Assembly: GCA_946415265.1 (NCBI GenBank)
Contig: CAMKRV010000005.1
Location: 1-41,884, forward strand
DNA length: 41,884 bases
Reading direction: 5' to 3'
Source: an uncultured Candidatus Saccharibacteria bacterium
GTDB lineage: Bacteria; Patescibacteriota; Saccharimonadia; Saccharimonadales; Saccharimonadaceae
Part shown: piece by piece, positions 1-8,583 of the stretch
How the letters are laid out: the number at the start of each line of letters is the position of its first letter
Position numbering within the stretch: the stretch's first letter is position 1
The notes under the pieces: generated by a model
What the model saw: only the letters and a program-made list of their open reading frames with translations
Told to the model about the DNA's origin: nothing
Databases searched by the model: none
Position numbers and translations under genes: made by a program

Positions 1-1
1 T

Positions 2-553
2 AGTAGTGCCACTACTATAAACTTCCAGAATAATGGACCCATTTCTGGTTGGCAGGATAGCACTACTGCGCCATACACTGCTAGTAAGATAGATAGTACA
101 GAAACAGGCCATAATTCACTAGGTAATTACTATAACTGGACTACAGCTATAGCTTCTAATAACTCTTCTTCATTAACACAAGATACATTAAGCAATATAT
201 CTAAGAATCCTCAGAACTCTATCTGTCCTAAAGGATGGAGATTACCTACTATATCTAGTGAGTCCGAAACAATAGCTGGTTCTACTAATGAGTTTGGGAG
301 GTTAAACTTTTTATATAACAATGGTTCGACCGGCTCTGGTACTAAATTAACAGAATCCCCTTTATGGTTTATGCAGTCCGGCGTGGTAGATGGATCTTTA
401 TTAAACTACTTAGCCACTGCCGGGTATTACTGGTCTAGCACCATTAAAGATCGTAACGTATCGTATAATATGGACTTTAGTCAAAGCTACTTTAGTCAGG
501 CCCAAACTAGGTGGCGAAACACCGGCAGGTCTCTTCGCTGCGTCGCTCGCTAG
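2..553 (+). CDS. FISUMP-domain surface protein, 3' part (partial at window edge)
   Basis: The open frame enters from the left edge and ends at TAG 551-553; the ORF track shows only its last 60 codons because the first in-frame ATG is internal. The visible ~183 residues are the C-terminal part of a FISUMP (TIGR02145, fib_succ_major) domain: GNYYNWTTAIAS, NSICPKGWRLPT, YYWSST and a terminal LRCVAR. The same blocks occur in the genes at 11576, 22205, 27102 and 41307. By analogy with those genes the missing N-terminus should hold an export anchor and a beta-rich domain. The last ~200 nt (from about 330) use more C-ending codons than the AT-rich upstream part. The first ~50 nt are almost identical, inverted, to the right end of the window. 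The role is probably adhesive or ligand-binding at the surface; the ligand is unknown. Confidence 0.85.
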   Translation, partial: SSATTINFQNNGPISGWQDSTTAPYTASKIDSTETGHNSLGNYYNWTTAIASNNSSSLTQDTLSNISKNPQNSICPKGWRLPTISSESETIAGSTNEFGRLNFLYNNGSTGSGTKLTESPLWFMQSGVVDGSLLNYLATAGYYWSSTIKDRNVSYNMDFSQSYFSQAQTRWRNTGRSLRCVAR

Positions 554-581
554 CCTTCTTCCCTAATCCCCCAAAAAATGA

Positions 582-587
582 TATAAT
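582..587 (+). promoter_or_regulatory. Extended -10 promoter of aspS, leaderless
   Basis: TATAAT preceded by TGA (extended -10). The ATG at 595 lies 7 nt after the box, so the predicted transcript starts at or just before the AUG. No Shine-Dalgarno sequence is present. This fixes the aspS start at 595 rather than at the ORF-track start 511, which lies inside the preceding FISUMP gene. Confidence 0.7.
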
Positions 588-594
588 ATATCCT

Positions 595-2394
595 ATGAGA
601 ATTTTAGTAGATGCATTAAAAGATTTCCTAGGTAAAACTGTAACTGTAGAAGGTTGGGTCAATTCCCGCCGCGACCACGGTGGCCTCATTTTCATAGATT
701 TGCGCGATCACACCGGTATTATTCAGTTAGTTATTACTCCAGAAACCAAAGATGCATTTGCTCTTGCCGAAACCATCCGTGACGAATTTGTCTTAAAAGC
801 TACTGGTACCATGCGCGAGCGCGAGCCAGATTTGATAAACCCCAACATCCCTACCGGCAAAATTGAGTTAGTAGTAGAAGATTTGGAATTATTAAACAAA
901 TCTGAGCCTTTGCCAGTCAACACTCACGACGACGGCGAAAAATCTTCCGAAGAAATGCGCCTCAAATACCGCTATCTAGACCTTCGTCGCCCAAGTATGC
1001 AAAATCTCTTAAAGCGTCGCTCCGAATATTACCGTTTCTTACGTAATTATATGTACGACCACGATTTTACCGAAATCACCACACCAATCCTTGCCAACTC
1101 TTCTCCCGAAGGCGCGCGTGATTTCCTCGTGCCTTCTCGCTTGCACCCTGGTAAGTTCTACGCTTTACCACAAGCCCCACAGCAATTCAAACAATTATTA
1201 ATGGTAGGCGGCGTAGACAAATACTTCCAAATCGCCCCATGCTTCCGCGATGAAGACCCTCGTGCCGATAGATTATACGGCGACTTCTACCAGCTAGATA
1301 TGGAAATGGCCTTTGTGGAAGATGGCGAAACTGTCCGCAGGGAAATAGAGCCGCTCTATATTTCCCTTGCTACCGATTTTGCTAATAAAAAACTTGTCAT
1401 AAATTCCGAACCCGCCAAAGCCTACATTCCAGAAGGTAGCGGAGTACCACGCTTGCCTTACGAATTCGCTATGGAAACTTATGGCGTAGACAAGCCAGAC
1501 CTCCGCTACGGTATGGAACTAGTAGATTTAACCGATGTGTTCAAAAACACTGAATTTAAAGTTTTCAAAACCGAATGTGTGAAAGCTATTTGTGTAAAAA
1601 ATGGTGCTTCACTCACTCGCCGCGAAATAGACGAATTTACCGACCAGGCTCGTAAGCTCGGTGCCGGTGGCTTAGCCTATATATTATATGTAGACGGCGA
1701 AGCCAAATCCCCTATTGCCAAATTCTTAACTGTCGAAGAGCTAAATGCCATTAAAGAAAAAACCGGCGCACAAGAAGGCGATGCCGTGTTCTTCGGTGCA
1801 GACGACAGAAAGAAAGTCAACAAAATCCTTGGTCAACTTCGCATCTCTTTTGCCGACCATTTCAAACTTAAAAATCCAGATGAAATCGCTTACTGCTGGG
1901 TGATGGATTTTCCATTTTACGAGTGGGACGAGACTAACAAAAAATTAGACTTTGGCCACAACCCATTTTCCATGCCAAAAGGCGGCTTAAAAGCTTTAGA
2001 AACTGCCAAGACCGATACCGAAAAGCTAGCCATCAAGGCAGACCAATACGATATGGTGATGAACGGCTATGAAGTTTGTTCTGGCGCCGTACGTAATTAC
2101 AACCCAGAAATCATGTACAAAGTTTTCAATATTCTCGGCTACAACAACGAATATGTCGAAGCTCGTTTTGGCGGTATGCTAAATGCCTTCAAATTTGGCG
2201 CCCCGCCACACGCTGGCTGCGCACCTGGCCTAGACCGTATCTTTATGGTACTAGAAGGCGTAGAAAATATTCGTGATATCGTAGCTTTTCCAAAGAACGG
2301 CTCCGGCGTAGATCTCATGATGAACTCCCCATCCCCAGTAGACCAAATCCAACTAGACGAAGCTCACCTCGCCATCATCCCCGAAGAAGATTAA
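595..2394 (+). CDS. aspS: Aspartyl-tRNA synthetase
   Basis: Class II aminoacyl-tRNA synthetase that charges tRNA-Asp in the cytoplasm. The start is set at MRILVDAL because the extended -10 ends 7 nt upstream and the longer ORF overlaps the previous gene. The 599 residues match the usual bacterial AspRS length. The N-terminal OB-fold anticodon-binding domain (about 1-105, TVEGWVNSRRDHGGLIFIDLRD) is followed by the catalytic core with motif 2 (CFRDEDPRADR) and motif 3 (APGLDRIFMVL), and the bacterial GAD-type insertion lies between (about 290-400). HNPFSMPK is the usual late block. Whether it is discriminating, or also charges tRNA-Asn for transamidation, cannot be settled here. The TetR gene begins 1 nt after the stop and is probably co-transcribed. 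Confidence 0.97.
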   Translation: MRILVDALKDFLGKTVTVEGWVNSRRDHGGLIFIDLRDHTGIIQLVITPETKDAFALAETIRDEFVLKATGTMREREPDLINPNIPTGKIELVVEDLELLNKSEPLPVNTHDDGEKSSEEMRLKYRYLDLRRPSMQNLLKRRSEYYRFLRNYMYDHDFTEITTPILANSSPEGARDFLVPSRLHPGKFYALPQAPQQFKQLLMVGGVDKYFQIAPCFRDEDPRADRLYGDFYQLDMEMAFVEDGETVRREIEPLYISLATDFANKKLVINSEPAKAYIPEGSGVPRLPYEFAMETYGVDKPDLRYGMELVDLTDVFKNTEFKVFKTECVKAICVKNGASLTRREIDEFTDQARKLGAGGLAYILYVDGEAKSPIAKFLTVEELNAIKEKTGAQEGDAVFFGADDRKKVNKILGQLRISFADHFKLKNPDEIAYCWVMDFPFYEWDETNKKLDFGHNPFSMPKGGLKALETAKTDTEKLAIKADQYDMVMNGYEVCSGAVRNYNPEIMYKVFNILGYNNEYVEARFGGMLNAFKFGAPPHAGCAPGLDRIFMVLEGVENIRDIVAFPKNGSGVDLMMNSPSPVDQIQLDEAHLAIIPEED

Positions 2395-2395
2395 A

Positions 2396-2962
2396 ATGCC
2401 TCAGACCGACACCAAATCCAACCAAACCAAAGAAAAAATCGCTTCAACCTTTCTCCTACTTCTAAATACCTATCCACTCAACGAAATTTCTATCAAACAT
2501 ATCACCAAAACTTGCGGTATTAATCGCAATACTTTCTATTATCATTTCAACAATATCGCCGACCTCATCGAATATGTTATTAAAAATATCGTTGACGATA
2601 TCATAGAAAAACATCCACCCAAAATTAATTCCCTAGAAGATTGTTTTGTGGCAGCGGTAACTTTTGCCCGCGAAAACAAACAAGCCATTAATCATATTTA
2701 TCACTCCACCAATCGCGCTATTTTCGAACGTCATCTTTGGCATATTTGCGAATACTCCGTCAACGCATATCTTAATTCTGTTCCCCCAGAATTATTCCCT
2801 GTGCAATCTCCCGCAGAACGCGAAATCATTAAAGATTTTCTCAAATTTGAATGTTTTGGGTTTGCCATAGATTGGATTAACCACGATATGCCAGATGATG
2901 TAACCTCCAAAATCACCATTTTGGCATCTTTATTCAAGTCCAACGAGCTCAAACAGCCCTAA
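2396..2962 (+). CDS. TetR/AcrR-family transcriptional regulator
   Basis: 188 residues. The N-terminal helix-turn-helix of the TetR family is clear at about residues 10-58: KEKIASTFLLLLNTYPLNEISIKHITK followed by CGINRNTFYYHFNNIADLIEYV, where the TFYYHF recognition-helix signature is diagnostic. The C-terminal part is helical and looks like the TetR_C_7-type dimerisation domain, with no obvious ligand motif. It starts 1 nt after aspS and ends 101 nt before an MMPL exporter gene. A perfect 26-nt palindrome in that gap is a good candidate operator, so the simplest model is a local repressor of the exporter pair downstream. The inducing ligand is unknown. Confidence 0.9.
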   Translation: MPQTDTKSNQTKEKIASTFLLLLNTYPLNEISIKHITKTCGINRNTFYYHFNNIADLIEYVIKNIVDDIIEKHPPKINSLEDCFVAAVTFARENKQAINHIYHSTNRAIFERHLWHICEYSVNAYLNSVPPELFPVQSPAEREIIKDFLKFECFGFAIDWINHDMPDDVTSKITILASLFKSNELKQP

Positions 2963-2979
2963 AAACACACTAAATTCTT

Positions 2980-3005
2980 CATTTTTAGGCACGTGCCTAA
3001 AAATG
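2980..3005. promoter_or_regulatory. Perfect 26-nt palindrome, candidate TetR operator
   Basis: The half-site CATTTTTAGGCAC is followed directly by its exact reverse complement. It sits 17 nt after the tetR stop and 4 nt before the -35 box of the MMPL gene. No U tract follows it on either strand beyond the palindrome itself, so it is a poor terminator. Its dyad symmetry, size and location suit a TetR-family operator. Direct binding is inferred. Confidence 0.6.
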
Positions 3006-3009
3006 TCTA

Positions 3010-3038
3010 TTGATTTCTCTCTGTTTAACAGATACAAT
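3010..3038 (+). promoter_or_regulatory. Sigma70-type promoter of the MMPL gene
   Basis: TTGATT, a 17-nt spacer and TACAAT. Predicted transcription start near 3045, giving a leader of about 19 nt without a clear ribosome-binding site. A second TATAAT (3046-3051) lies just downstream and may also be used. The palindrome at 2980-3005 abuts this promoter. Confidence 0.55.
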
Positions 3039-3063
3039 CACCATATATAATATATAGGTTTTT

Positions 3064-5142
3064 ATGGGAAAATTCGTTGTAAAATACCGCAAATTCATTT
3101 TGCTACTCGCCGTAATTTTAATTATTCCGGCGCTAATTGGCATGTTTAGCACCAAAGTCAATTACGATATGCTTAATTATCTTCCGGACAGTATGGAAAC
3201 CGTCATCGGCCAAGAAAAACTCATGGAAGAATTTCACAAAGGCGCCTTCTCCATGATTATCACGGAAGGTTTATCTAGCGATGCCGAAGCAAATCTAGAA
3301 ACTGAACTCAAAAAAGTAGAACATGTCGATACCGTTCTCGGCCTTGGCACTATCGAAAACGCTGGTCTACCTGCCGAATTTTTGCCAGACAACATTTATA
3401 ATACTTTCTACAAAGGCGACGAATCACTAATTGCTGTATTTTTCGACACCTCTTCTTCTGCCGAAGAAACTATCAATGCTATCAAAGAAATACGCCGTGT
3501 AGTAGACGGTAAAGCCTATGTTTCCGGTATGTCGGCTTTCACTACCGACCTTCGCGAACTATCCGGCAACGAAGAGCTATTCTATATCATAATTGCTGTA
3601 GCCTTAGCCCTCATCGTAATGTTACTTTTGCTAGACAACTGGCTCGCACCAATCCTGTTTTTAGTAAGTATTGGCGTAATGATTCTTTATAACCTCGGTA
3701 CCAATATTTTCCTTGGCGAGATATCCTACATTACCAAAGCTTTATCAGCCATTTTGCAACTTGCCGTTACTATGGATTATTCTATTTTCCTTTGGCACTC
3801 ATACCGCGAACATCTCGCCACCAACAATAACCCAGACCATGCCATGGAGCACGCCATCAAAGCCACACTCAGCTCTGTATTTGGCTCATCTGCCACTACC
3901 GTTGCCGGCTTCATCGCGCTATGTTTTATGACCTTTACGCTCGGCATAGATTTAGGTATAGTTATGGCTAAAGGCGTTATCCTCGGCGTTATCGGCAGCG
4001 TTACAATTTTACCAGCACTCATTTTAGCCTTCGATAAACCACTTCGTAAATTAGACCACAAATCTATCCTGCCAGATTTTACCAAACTCAGCAGCAAAAT
4101 CGTTAAAATTTTCCCCGTATTTGTTGTCATATTTGTCGCCATCATTCCGCCATTCCTTTATGGTTATCAAAAAACCAACGACAATGTTTACTATACCATC
4201 AGCGATAGTTTACCTAGCGATATGCCTTTTGCTATAGCCAACCAAAAACTCAGCGAAAACTTTGGTTTACAAAATGTCCACATGATTTTATCAGACTCTA
4301 ATCTAAGCACCGATTCCGCTCTCAATATGACAAATGATCTCAAAAATATCGCCGGCGTAAAATCTGTTCTCAACTTAGAAAGCGTCATTGGCGACCAAAT
4401 TCCCGCCGAAATCTTACCAACCGAAATTCTCGATATTCTAAAAAGTGAGAATTACGAACTAACCCTCGTTATTTCCGAATACAAAACCGCAACGCCAGAA
4501 ATCGCCGAACAAATCAACAGCATCAATCAAGTCATCAAAAAACACGATGCCTCAGCCCTCTTAGTTGGCGAATCCAGCCTAACCCAAGACATGATTAATC
4601 TCACTTCCGTAGATTTTCAAGTAGTAAATACTATTTCTATCGTTGCCATCTTTATCATTATCGCCATTGTTACAAAAAGCATTTCCCTGCCATTTATTCT
4701 CATTGCTGTTATAGAGTCCGCAATTTTCATCAACCTCGGCCTATGCCATTTTACCGGCACGCAGCTTTCTTTCATCACACCAATTTGTATTAGCACCATC
4801 CAGCTAGGCGCCACAGTAGATTACGCCATTCTTATGACTACCCGCTACAATCGCGAACGTATATCCGGCCTAAGTAAGCGTGATGCCGCCAAAATCTCTA
4901 TCAAAACTTCCCTACCCTCTATTATTGTTTCCGGCGCCGTCCTCTTTGCCGCCACCATTGGCGTAGCTATTTATTCACAAGCCGATATGATTTCCTCAAT
5001 GTGTATGCTTATGGCTCGTGGTGCCATCATCAGTATCTTTGTTGTCCCAACCTTCCTACCATCATTACTTATTCTCGCCGATCCATTCATTATTCGCACT
5101 ACCCTAGGTATGAAAAAATTAACGAAAGGGACCAATTCATGA
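3064..5142 (+). CDS. MMPL-family RND transporter
   Basis: 692 residues with the duplicated RND/MMPL plan. Each half has one membrane helix, an extracytoplasmic domain (about 35-175 and 365-510) and five clustered helices. The two helix-4 signatures with a buried aspartate are visible: QLAVTMDYSIFLWHSYRE (about 238) and QLGATVDYAILMTTRYNRER (about 580). These match the proton-relay positions of MMPL/YdfJ exporters that move lipids or hydrophobic compounds. It is translationally coupled to the next gene by an ATGA overlap. The TetR gene and palindrome upstream suggest repressor control. The substrate is unknown. Confidence 0.92.
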   Translation: MGKFVVKYRKFILLLAVILIIPALIGMFSTKVNYDMLNYLPDSMETVIGQEKLMEEFHKGAFSMIITEGLSSDAEANLETELKKVEHVDTVLGLGTIENAGLPAEFLPDNIYNTFYKGDESLIAVFFDTSSSAEETINAIKEIRRVVDGKAYVSGMSAFTTDLRELSGNEELFYIIIAVALALIVMLLLLDNWLAPILFLVSIGVMILYNLGTNIFLGEISYITKALSAILQLAVTMDYSIFLWHSYREHLATNNNPDHAMEHAIKATLSSVFGSSATTVAGFIALCFMTFTLGIDLGIVMAKGVILGVIGSVTILPALILAFDKPLRKLDHKSILPDFTKLSSKIVKIFPVFVVIFVAIIPPFLYGYQKTNDNVYYTISDSLPSDMPFAIANQKLSENFGLQNVHMILSDSNLSTDSALNMTNDLKNIAGVKSVLNLESVIGDQIPAEILPTEILDILKSENYELTLVISEYKTATPEIAEQINSINQVIKKHDASALLVGESSLTQDMINLTSVDFQVVNTISIVAIFIIIAIVTKSISLPFILIAVIESAIFINLGLCHFTGTQLSFITPICISTIQLGATVDYAILMTTRYNRERISGLSKRDAAKISIKTSLPSIIVSGAVLFAATIGVAIYSQADMISSMCMLMARGAIISIFVVPTFLPSLLILADPFIIRTTLGMKKLTKGTNS

Positions 5143-6479
5143 AAAAACCTTTAATCTTCGCATCAACTTTAATCGCTACTTTATTCTTAAGCAGCGCTGC
5201 TACTTTGGCAATTAATAATACTACACCAAATAATACAAACAACACACCCCAAAATCTTGTTGCCATAAATTCCAATCTCACCACCGATAATATTAATAAA
5301 TTATCCACTAAAGATGCCAACATTTATGCCATTACAGACACTACCGGCACCGTTAACAAAACTTTTATCGGCAACACTATCGCAAATGAAGAAACTTTAC
5401 CAGTAGAAATGCAAATTCGGTATTATTTAGACGGTACAGAAATTTCCGCTTCAGAACTAGCCGGCAAATCTGGCCACATTAAAATCACATATAATTTTTC
5501 CGCTACTTCCACTTATCAAAACAAGCTCGTACCATTTCTTACGGTCACTGGCCTAAATCTTGATAGCACTAAATTTAGTAATATCAAAATAGACAACGGC
5601 AAAATCATTTCCGAAAGTGACAGCATCACTCTAGTTGGCTACACTTTTGCCGGTCTTAGCCAAGATTTAAATGCTGATTTCTTGCCTTCTAGCTTCACCA
5701 TAGAAGCTGATACTACCAATTTCGAACTCGGCACAGTTTACAGTTTTGCCACTAACGAATTATTCGCCGAGTTAGATACTTCCAAACTCACTTCCGTAGA
5801 TGGCATCATCAATTCTATCAATGACCTTTCTAATGGCCTAGATCAAATCATTGCTGGCTCCAACGATCTAACAAATGGTATAGACACCCTCGCCGCCGGC
5901 ATTTCCAAACTCCAACTTGGTGCTAACAATTTAGAATCTGGCGCCAACAATTTAGCCACCGGTATCACCAGACTTTCTAATGGTCTTAATTCTGTCGTAG
6001 CTTTTGATAACGAAATACTCGCCAAAGCTTACGGCGTAGTAGATCAAGTTACCGCCACCACCGAAAACTTAATTGCAAAGTACGACCTAGATCCAGCTTT
6101 AGTCGCCGAGATCACAGCGCCCATCGTAGAATATTACAACAAAATCAATACCGCCGTCACCACTTACGCTGGCAATATCGAAGCTCTCGCTAATGGCGCT
6201 AGTGAATTATCTGTCGGCGCTAATAACTTGGCGGCTGGTACCACCGAACTTAAAAACGGCATTAACTCGCTTTCCGCCGGGGCCGCCCAACTTTCCGCCG
6301 GTAGCCACACTTTAAATCAAGGCTTAAATACTTTCAAAACTTCCGGTATAGATAAATTGGTAAACTTTGCTAATCAAGATGCCGCAAACTTCGTCTATAA
6401 TTTCCGTCAAACAGTCAGCGCCGCCAAAAGCTACACCGCCCACACCAAGTTCATTTTCAAAACTCCAAGTATCAAATAA
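5139..6479 (+). CDS. Exported repeat protein paired with the MMPL exporter (YhgE/Pip-like repeats)
   Basis: The start is MKKPLIFAS at 5139. It overlaps the MMPL stop as ATGA and follows AACGAAAGGG as a ribosome-binding site; the ORF-track start at 5001 lies inside the MMPL gene. The 446-residue product has a Sec signal peptide (FASTLIATLFLSSAATLA). After it come a beta-rich region (about 30-205) and a long stretch of short glycine repeats such as DLTNGIDTLAAGISKLQLGANNLESGANNL (about 225-420 overall), typical of YhgE/Pip-type helical repeats. Such proteins are commonly encoded beside MMPL transporters in Gram-positives, where they probably form a periplasmic or wall-spanning adaptor. The stop adjoins the convergent ABC permease gene with no spacer. 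Confidence 0.75.
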   Translation: MKKPLIFASTLIATLFLSSAATLAINNTTPNNTNNTPQNLVAINSNLTTDNINKLSTKDANIYAITDTTGTVNKTFIGNTIANEETLPVEMQIRYYLDGTEISASELAGKSGHIKITYNFSATSTYQNKLVPFLTVTGLNLDSTKFSNIKIDNGKIISESDSITLVGYTFAGLSQDLNADFLPSSFTIEADTTNFELGTVYSFATNELFAELDTSKLTSVDGIINSINDLSNGLDQIIAGSNDLTNGIDTLAAGISKLQLGANNLESGANNLATGITRLSNGLNSVVAFDNEILAKAYGVVDQVTATTENLIAKYDLDPALVAEITAPIVEYYNKINTAVTTYAGNIEALANGASELSVGANNLAAGTTELKNGINSLSAGAAQLSAGSHTLNQGLNTFKTSGIDKLVNFANQDAANFVYNFRQTVSAAKSYTAHTKFIFKTPSIK

Positions 6480-7667
6480 TTATTTCTTCCAAAACTTTGG
6501 TTTTACTATCGAAAAGTTAATCGCATTCTTTTGAAATGACGTCACTGCTAATCTAATCACAATCGCAGCCGATACCGCCACCACCAAAATCCCCACACAG
6601 AGTTCCGCAACAGATATCGTACCAAATCCACTTCTCAACATCAACGCGATCGGTGCCGAAAACGGGAAATAAGTCATAATCTGCACTGCCATATTTGGCT
6701 CCGCCACCATAAACATTTGCATGAAATACAAGGGAAACACCATCGCAATGATCGCCGGTCCAATAAAAGACGATGCATCCTTCGCCGTAGATACTAGCGA
6801 CCCCACAAACGTACAAGTCCCTGCATAAAATATTACCGACACCATAAATAGCAGTAAACTCAGTATTATTGTCACTGGGTCAAATTCTATCGTAGACATC
6901 ATCATGCCAATCATTGGGTTGTCACGATTAATAAAGGCCAAAATCAGCACCGGCACCACTAGCGCCAAAATCTGTACCACACCTAGCACTAAAAGTGCAA
7001 TAATTTTCCCTACAATTAAATGTTTAGAAGACACCGAAGTCAAAATTAGTTCACTAATTCTATTTTCCTTTTCCTCTACCACATTTAACAAAAATCTATT
7101 GCCACATAGTGCTATAAACATAAAGAATACTATACCGAACGCAAACGGAATTATCGCTTTACCCAATGGATTTGCCGCCTCACCATTTTTATCCATTTTG
7201 TTATCTACGATTTCATAGCCACCAGTTAATGCCAATCCATCTAGCACACTTACTCGCTCCGTCGCATTCTGTAGCAATATCCCCTTCAAAATATTTCCAT
7301 CATTATTAAAAATATCTAGCCCTTCAGAAATATGATAAAACTCCGCCTTCTTGCTCTCCGCAAAATCCGCAGGGATATAAAAATACAAATCTACTTCCCC
7401 ATTTTTTACCATTTCTTTGCCTGTTTCTTTATCGCCGTCTATCACATATGGCGCATCGCTTGGCAAAATTCCCGCCGCGTCCGTAATCGCTATTTTAGTA
7501 TTTTCGTCTATCGTAGGATTTTGTTCTACACTTTGCGAAGAAATAAAACTAATCAAATATATTCCGCCAATCAACAAGGGAATTAAAAGCGTCGCCGCCC
7601 AAAAAGCCGGCTTTTTTAATTGCCGCATTATTTCAAATCTTGCTACTTTTAATGTCGCACTACGCAT
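6480..7667 (-). CDS. ABC-2 type exporter permease (NatB/YhaP-like)
   Basis: 395 residues from MRSATLKVARFEIMRQLKKPAFW. The start at 7667 is preferred to the ORF-track ATG at 7682 because GGGGAG sits 7 nt upstream of it; the chosen ATG overlaps the ATPase stop by 8 nt. Topology: one helix near 25-45, a large external loop with WD-rich beta segments (about 46-165), then about five helices to the C-terminus, as in the ABC2_membrane_3 family. GNRFLLNVVEEKENRISELILTS is the usual cytoplasmic linker that contacts the ATPase. Together with the ATPase it should form a NatAB-like exporter; sodium, antibiotic or peptide export are all possible. Confidence 0.88.
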   Translation of the reverse strand: MRSATLKVARFEIMRQLKKPAFWAATLLIPLLIGGIYLISFISSQSVEQNPTIDENTKIAITDAAGILPSDAPYVIDGDKETGKEMVKNGEVDLYFYIPADFAESKKAEFYHISEGLDIFNNDGNILKGILLQNATERVSVLDGLALTGGYEIVDNKMDKNGEAANPLGKAIIPFAFGIVFFMFIALCGNRFLLNVVEEKENRISELILTSVSSKHLIVGKIIALLVLGVVQILALVVPVLILAFINRDNPMIGMMMSTIEFDPVTIILSLLLFMVSVIFYAGTCTFVGSLVSTAKDASSFIGPAIIAMVFPLYFMQMFMVAEPNMAVQIMTYFPFSAPIALMLRSGFGTISVAELCVGILVVAVSAAIVIRLAVTSFQKNAINFSIVKPKFWKK

Positions 7668-8385
7668 TTTCGTTCTCCCCATAGATATCTATAAAAATTT
7701 GATCCAAAGATTTATTCTTAAATTCTTTTTTAATTTTACTAATCTCCCCATATGCTCTCGCCGCGCCATCTTTTAGTAAAAGCGCCCTATCGCAAAGTTT
7801 TTCCACCTCATCCATATAATGCGTAATCATAATTATCGCACAACCTTTTTTATGTTGCTCATCAATAATTTCCATTAAGAGTCGCCGGTTCATTGGATCG
7901 AACCCCTTAGTCGGCTCGTCCAAAATCAAAAGCTTCGGATTATTCATAATGGTAATCCCTAGCTGGATTTTCTGCTGCTGCCCACCGGATAATTTTTCTA
8001 CTCGCTCTTTGGCCTTATCTTCCAACCCTACTCGCTTCAAGTACTTCATACTCCACTCATACGGATTTTCTACGCCTTTTAACTCACCAAAATACACCAT
8101 TGTATCTATCACATTTTCTTTGCGATATAGCCCCCTTTCTTCCGGCAAATATCCCACTATCACTTCCGCATCTTCTGGGTCATATTTTTTACCATCGATC
8201 AAAAGCTCGCCGCTCGTAGGAGTATATAATCCTAAAAGCGCCCTAATGGTAGTAGTTTTCCCCGAACCATTTGCCCCCAGTAGGCCAAATATTTCACCCT
8301 TCCTTACTTCAAAACTTAGATCTTTAACAATAGTTTTATCGCCAAACATCATCTTGAAGTTTTTTACTTCAACAATATTCTTCAT
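7660..8385 (-). CDS. ABC exporter ATP-binding protein (NatA-like)
   Basis: 241 residues starting at MKNIVEVKNFKM. The extended -10 ends 6 nt before this ATG, so the longer ORF start at 8403 would lie upstream of the RNA 5' end. All ATPase motifs are present: Walker A GANGSGKTT, Q-loop GYLPEERGLY, signature LSGGQQQK, Walker B LLILDEPTKGFDP and switch histidine ITHYMDE. The C-terminal tail KIKKEFKNKSLDQIFIDIYG resembles other drug/sodium exporter ATPases. The gene is followed, with an 8-nt overlap, by its permease. Confidence 0.93.
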   Translation of the reverse strand: MKNIVEVKNFKMMFGDKTIVKDLSFEVRKGEIFGLLGANGSGKTTTIRALLGLYTPTSGELLIDGKKYDPEDAEVIVGYLPEERGLYRKENVIDTMVYFGELKGVENPYEWSMKYLKRVGLEDKAKERVEKLSGGQQQKIQLGITIMNNPKLLILDEPTKGFDPMNRRLLMEIIDEQHKKGCAIIMITHYMDEVEKLCDRALLLKDGAARAYGEISKIKKEFKNKSLDQIFIDIYGENENA

Positions 8386-8391
8386 ATTTTC

Positions 8392-8397
8392 ATTATA
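8392..8397 (-). promoter_or_regulatory. -10 box of the ABC exporter operon, leaderless
   Basis: TATAAT on the minus strand, 6 nt before the ATG at 8385 and preceded by TTG. It predicts a leaderless mRNA and fixes the start codon. Confidence 0.65.
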
Positions 8398-8407
8398 CAA
8401 CAAAAAA

Positions 8408-8482
8408 TGGCGAGGCCGGCTGGAATCGAACCAGCATTGTATCCTTAGAGGGGATATGTCCTATCCGTTGAACGACGGCCCC
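8408..8482 (-). tRNA. tRNA-Arg (anticodon UCU), CCA encoded
   Basis: Cloverleaf of 75 nt. The acceptor GGGGCCG pairs with CGGCCTC, followed by G and an encoded CCA. The D stem is GTTC/GGAC, the T arm is GCTGG-TTCGATT-CCAGC, and the anticodon stem is TATCC/GGATA. The anticodon loop reads CCTCTAA, so the anticodon is UCU (Arg, AGA/AGG). Position 33 is C instead of the nearly universal U. A 31-nt AT-rich hairpin stands 8 nt upstream of the 5' end. Confidence 0.88.
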
Positions 8483-8490
8483 AAATGAGA

Positions 8491-8521
8491 AAATATACCA
8501 AAACTTGTTTTGAGTATATTT
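8491..8521. repeat. AT-rich hairpin upstream of tRNA-Arg
   Basis: AAATATAC-CAAAAC, a TT loop, then GTTTTG-A-GTATATTT. This gives 14 pairs with one bulged A. It lies between the methyltransferase gene end and the tRNA. It may be a terminator for the former or a 5' processing element for the latter. Further out (8553-8562) a 10-nt copy of the tRNA 5' end (GGGGCCGTCG on the minus strand) is present. Confidence 0.5.
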
Positions 8522-8583
8522 CCGAATGCCGGGAGTCAACGACTTTTAGTCGACGGCCCCGTCAATTCTCTATATATTATACC

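Noticed and set aside
511-594. 28-residue N-terminal extension of aspS in the ORF track
   Set aside because: It overlaps the preceding FISUMP gene and lies upstream of the predicted transcription start; normal AspRS begins at MRILVDAL.
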